Shown: positions 60,166 through 61,810 of the stretch, one piece after another
Layout of the letters: every line of letters starts with the position of its first letter
Numbering within the stretch: the first letter of the stretch is position 1
Source: Candidatus Gallacutalibacter stercoravium
GTDB lineage: Bacteria; Bacillota; Clostridia; Oscillospirales; Acutalibacteraceae
Length of the DNA stretch: 61,810 nucleotides
Assembly (NCBI GenBank): GCA_018716975.1
Contig: DVJE01000027.1
Coordinates: 1 to 61,810 of the forward strand
Direction: 5' to 3'
Made by a program: the position numbers and the translations under genes
Notes under the pieces: model-generated
Databases searched by the model: none
What the model was told of the DNA's origin: nothing
What the model saw: the letters and a program-made list of their open reading frames with translations, nothing else

Positions 60166-61810
60166 TTATGACTCAGCAAAGCAGTGCGCGGCTTGGGGGT
60201 AATAGGTGCGCAAGTAGTCTTTAACCGCCTGTAGGCTGCATATGCCGTCGTGTTCCGCCAGCAAAAGCACGCTGGTGGTGTAGCAGTTGCCGGCAGCGCT
60301 GGCCGTGAGCTCTATTGTTATAGATTGGCGGCCCATAGCAGCTTGTATGTCATCAAGCTTTACGGCGTAACCATCGCCAGCCTGCGTTTCATACCGGCGG
60401 TTAAGAACGCATTCCCCGTTGTCTGACAGCAGCCGAAGCTCTACTTGTACGGGGCCTTGGGGCAAATCCGACGAAACATACAAGCCCAGCTGGATGGTCT
60501 CGCCTGGTTGCCATACCAACTTATCGTAACGCAAGCTGGCGTGAACCGGCGCATAAGCTTGCGCCACCATATAATAGGCCAACTTGGGGTTGCGGTAATA
60601 ATCAATAAGGTTGGTGCAAGAGGTGTTTACCCACGGTTCGTTGGACTGCCAAATAATGCTGCCGCTGTTTTGATAAGCGCGGCGGCGATTGGCTTCTACC
60701 GCGTAACGAAGGCCTTCGCCCTGAACAAATTGGCTGGCTATAACAAAATCCCGTAAGCTGGCAAATTTGCCAAAGATAGCCTCATCTCTGCCCAGCGTAT
60801 CCCAGGTTTCACCGTGATGCCGCCAGGTTAAATTTTCCACCGGGGAGAAGGGTCCTTGATTTTCCGGCGCTAGTATGGTTTTTAATGCGGGCAGGTTGTT
60901 TACCCCATCTACACCGAATTCGCTGTGCAGCAAACTGTCGGATTCGTTAAAGCGCCGGTAGTGCTCCTGGGTTCCCACATATTTCCATTCGCCGTGCACA
61001 TCATGGTTACGACCCGTATCTCCCACTGTTAGGAACAAATGTGGCCCGGAGCCGGAGGTTGGATACATATAGCGGCCGGGATCCAAGGTTTCCACCACCT
61101 CTCGCAGCATGGCGATATTGGGATCCTCCATGGTGGATGGAACATAGTCGGCATCGGTTAGCTCGTTGCCGCCGCTGTAAGCTGCCAGCGACACATGGTT
61201 GCGTATGCGCAAAACAGCAGCCACTGCCGCGCGGCGCAATTGACGTAAAAAGCCGGGATCCTGAGAGGGAATGTTGTCAATGCCCGAGCTGGATTGAGGA
61301 AACTCCTGCCATACCATAATGCCGTATTCGTCACACAGCTCGTAAAAATCCTCGCTTTCTATCAACCCGCCGCCCCATACGCGAATCAGGTTGACGTGGG
61401 CGTTGCGCAATAGCGCCAGAAAATCCGCGTACCATTGCCTATCTACCGCGTGAGAGAGCTCATCCAATGGAGTCATGTTAACGCCTTTTATATAAAGAGG
61501 GCGGCCGTTTAATACAAAGGTGTAGGGCAAGGCGTCTTCCGCCGCCCTTTCGTTGGGGCGGATTTCCAAATGCTTAAAGCCCGATTTGCCTGTCCATTCA
61601 TCGCACACCTGGCCGTCGGCAACCACCTGGGCGGTTAAATCATAAAGAGTAGGCGTGCCCAGGTCGGCTGTATTCCAATAATGGATATCGCTCAGATGGC
61701 AAGCGTATTCTACCAGGTTGCGCCCCGGCTGCAGCGTGACCGGCACAGCCGCCTGTACACCCGCTTTGGGTATGCTGATTTGCAGTTGGGCTTGCTGGGC
61801 GCGCACGCTG
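60166..61810 (-). CDS. GH2-family beta-mannosidase, C-terminal part (runs off the window)
   Basis: The last 548 codons are visible; the N-terminal sugar-binding domain is cut by the window edge. TIM-barrel domain: FVLNGRPLYIKGVNMTPLDE, LIRVWGGGLIESEDFYELCD, acid/base Glu in YSGGNELTD, and nucleophile Glu in LLHSEFGVDG; IIWQSNEPWVNTSCTNLIDY is typical of beta-mannosidases in this family. It should remove terminal beta-mannose from mannan or N-glycan core fragments. Whether a signal peptide exists cannot be seen. Its substrate range complements the GH38 alpha-mannosidase at 28-31 kb. Confidence 0.85.
   Translation of the reverse strand, partial: SVRAQQAQLQISIPKAGVQAAVPVTLQPGRNLVEYACHLSDIHYWNTADLGTPTLYDLTAQVVADGQVCDEWTGKSGFKHLEIRPNERAAEDALPYTFVLNGRPLYIKGVNMTPLDELSHAVDRQWYADFLALLRNAHVNLIRVWGGGLIESEDFYELCDEYGIMVWQEFPQSSSGIDNIPSQDPGFLRQLRRAAVAAVLRIRNHVSLAAYSGGNELTDADYVPSTMEDPNIAMLREVVETLDPGRYMYPTSGSGPHLFLTVGDTGRNHDVHGEWKYVGTQEHYRRFNESDSLLHSEFGVDGVNNLPALKTILAPENQGPFSPVENLTWRHHGETWDTLGRDEAIFGKFASLRDFVIASQFVQGEGLRYAVEANRRRAYQNSGSIIWQSNEPWVNTSCTNLIDYYRNPKLAYYMVAQAYAPVHASLRYDKLVWQPGETIQLGLYVSSDLPQGPVQVELRLLSDNGECVLNRRYETQAGDGYAVKLDDIQAAMGRQSITIELTASAAGNCYTTSVLLLAEHDGICSLQAVKDYLRTYYPQAAHCFAES

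Overview
The window looks like chromosomal DNA of a gut-type Clostridium, most likely an Oscillospiraceae/Ruminococcaceae-like Firmicute. The pointers are strong AGGAGG-type ribosome binding sites, consensus sigma-A promoters with 17-base spacers, Rho-independent hairpins with T-tracts, a one-chain glycyl-tRNA synthetase, LexA, NCS2 purine/pyrimidine permeases, many GNAT acetyltransferases, and a cohesin/dockerin type gene pair. Base composition by eye is moderately GC-rich. I see no rRNA, CRISPR array, intact transposase or prophage. One tRNA (Pro, UGG) is present.

Layout: 0-2.6 kb (minus): 5' end of a lipoprotein gene, a decayed ORF, glyS and a GtrA-like membrane protein. 2.8-6.6 kb (plus): a GH106-like glycosidase and a GH99/WbsX-like protein under a promoter with a cre-like operator. 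6.7-14.5 kb: diguanylate cyclase with GNAT, a large secreted metallophosphoesterase, two GNATs, an AraC/GyrI regulator and tRNA-Pro. 14.7-17.8 kb: two divergent NCS2 permeases. 17.9-24 kb: a hairpin-rich repeat, a GH172 (DUF2961) enzyme, a nonsense-mutated GNAT, phosphoglucomutase, a VOC protein and a GNAT with a Cys-rich insert. 24-40 kb: the catabolic core, with a minus-strand mannoside operon (GH38, ROK kinase, GntR, mannose-6-phosphate isomerase, methyltransferase) divergent from a PfkB kinase and D-lyxose/mannose isomerase, then SDRs, a lactonase, a GH28-like beta-helix protein, a HAD and a D-mannonate dehydratase. 40-44 kb: a holin-like protein, prmA, an acidic-tailed membrane protein and a second beta-helix enzyme. 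44-49 kb: an OmpR-type two-component system followed by an HtrA protease. 49-54 kb: a lipoprotein, an epimerase divergent from a TetR regulator, and an MFS transporter. 54-58.6 kb: a secreted RCC1-repeat dockerin protein followed by a membrane-anchored cohesin/cadherin-like protein. 59-62 kb: lexA and the 3' part of a GH2 beta-mannosidase.

How it fits together: the glycosidases (GH106-like, GH99-like, GH172, GH38, both beta-helix enzymes and the visible part of GH2) show no signal peptides, so they probably act in the cytoplasm on imported oligosaccharides. No sugar transporter lies in the window. GH38 and GH2 would release mannose. Mannose could reach fructose-6-phosphate either kinase-first (ROK kinase, then ManA-like isomerase) or isomerase-first (lyxose/mannose isomerase, then PfkB kinase). 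The two arms are divergently transcribed, and a TGTTATAACA palindrome that fits a HutC-type GntR protein lies between them. Uronate-derived mannonate would enter through the ManD-like dehydratase. The most notable items are the cohesin/dockerin pair, the two-armed mannose locus with its two-domain isomerase, a 44-bp perfect palindrome inside the ROK kinase gene, an SDR paralogue lacking the catalytic lysine, and several small or broken ORFs with good promoters. Assignments come from reading the sequence only; no database search was run.
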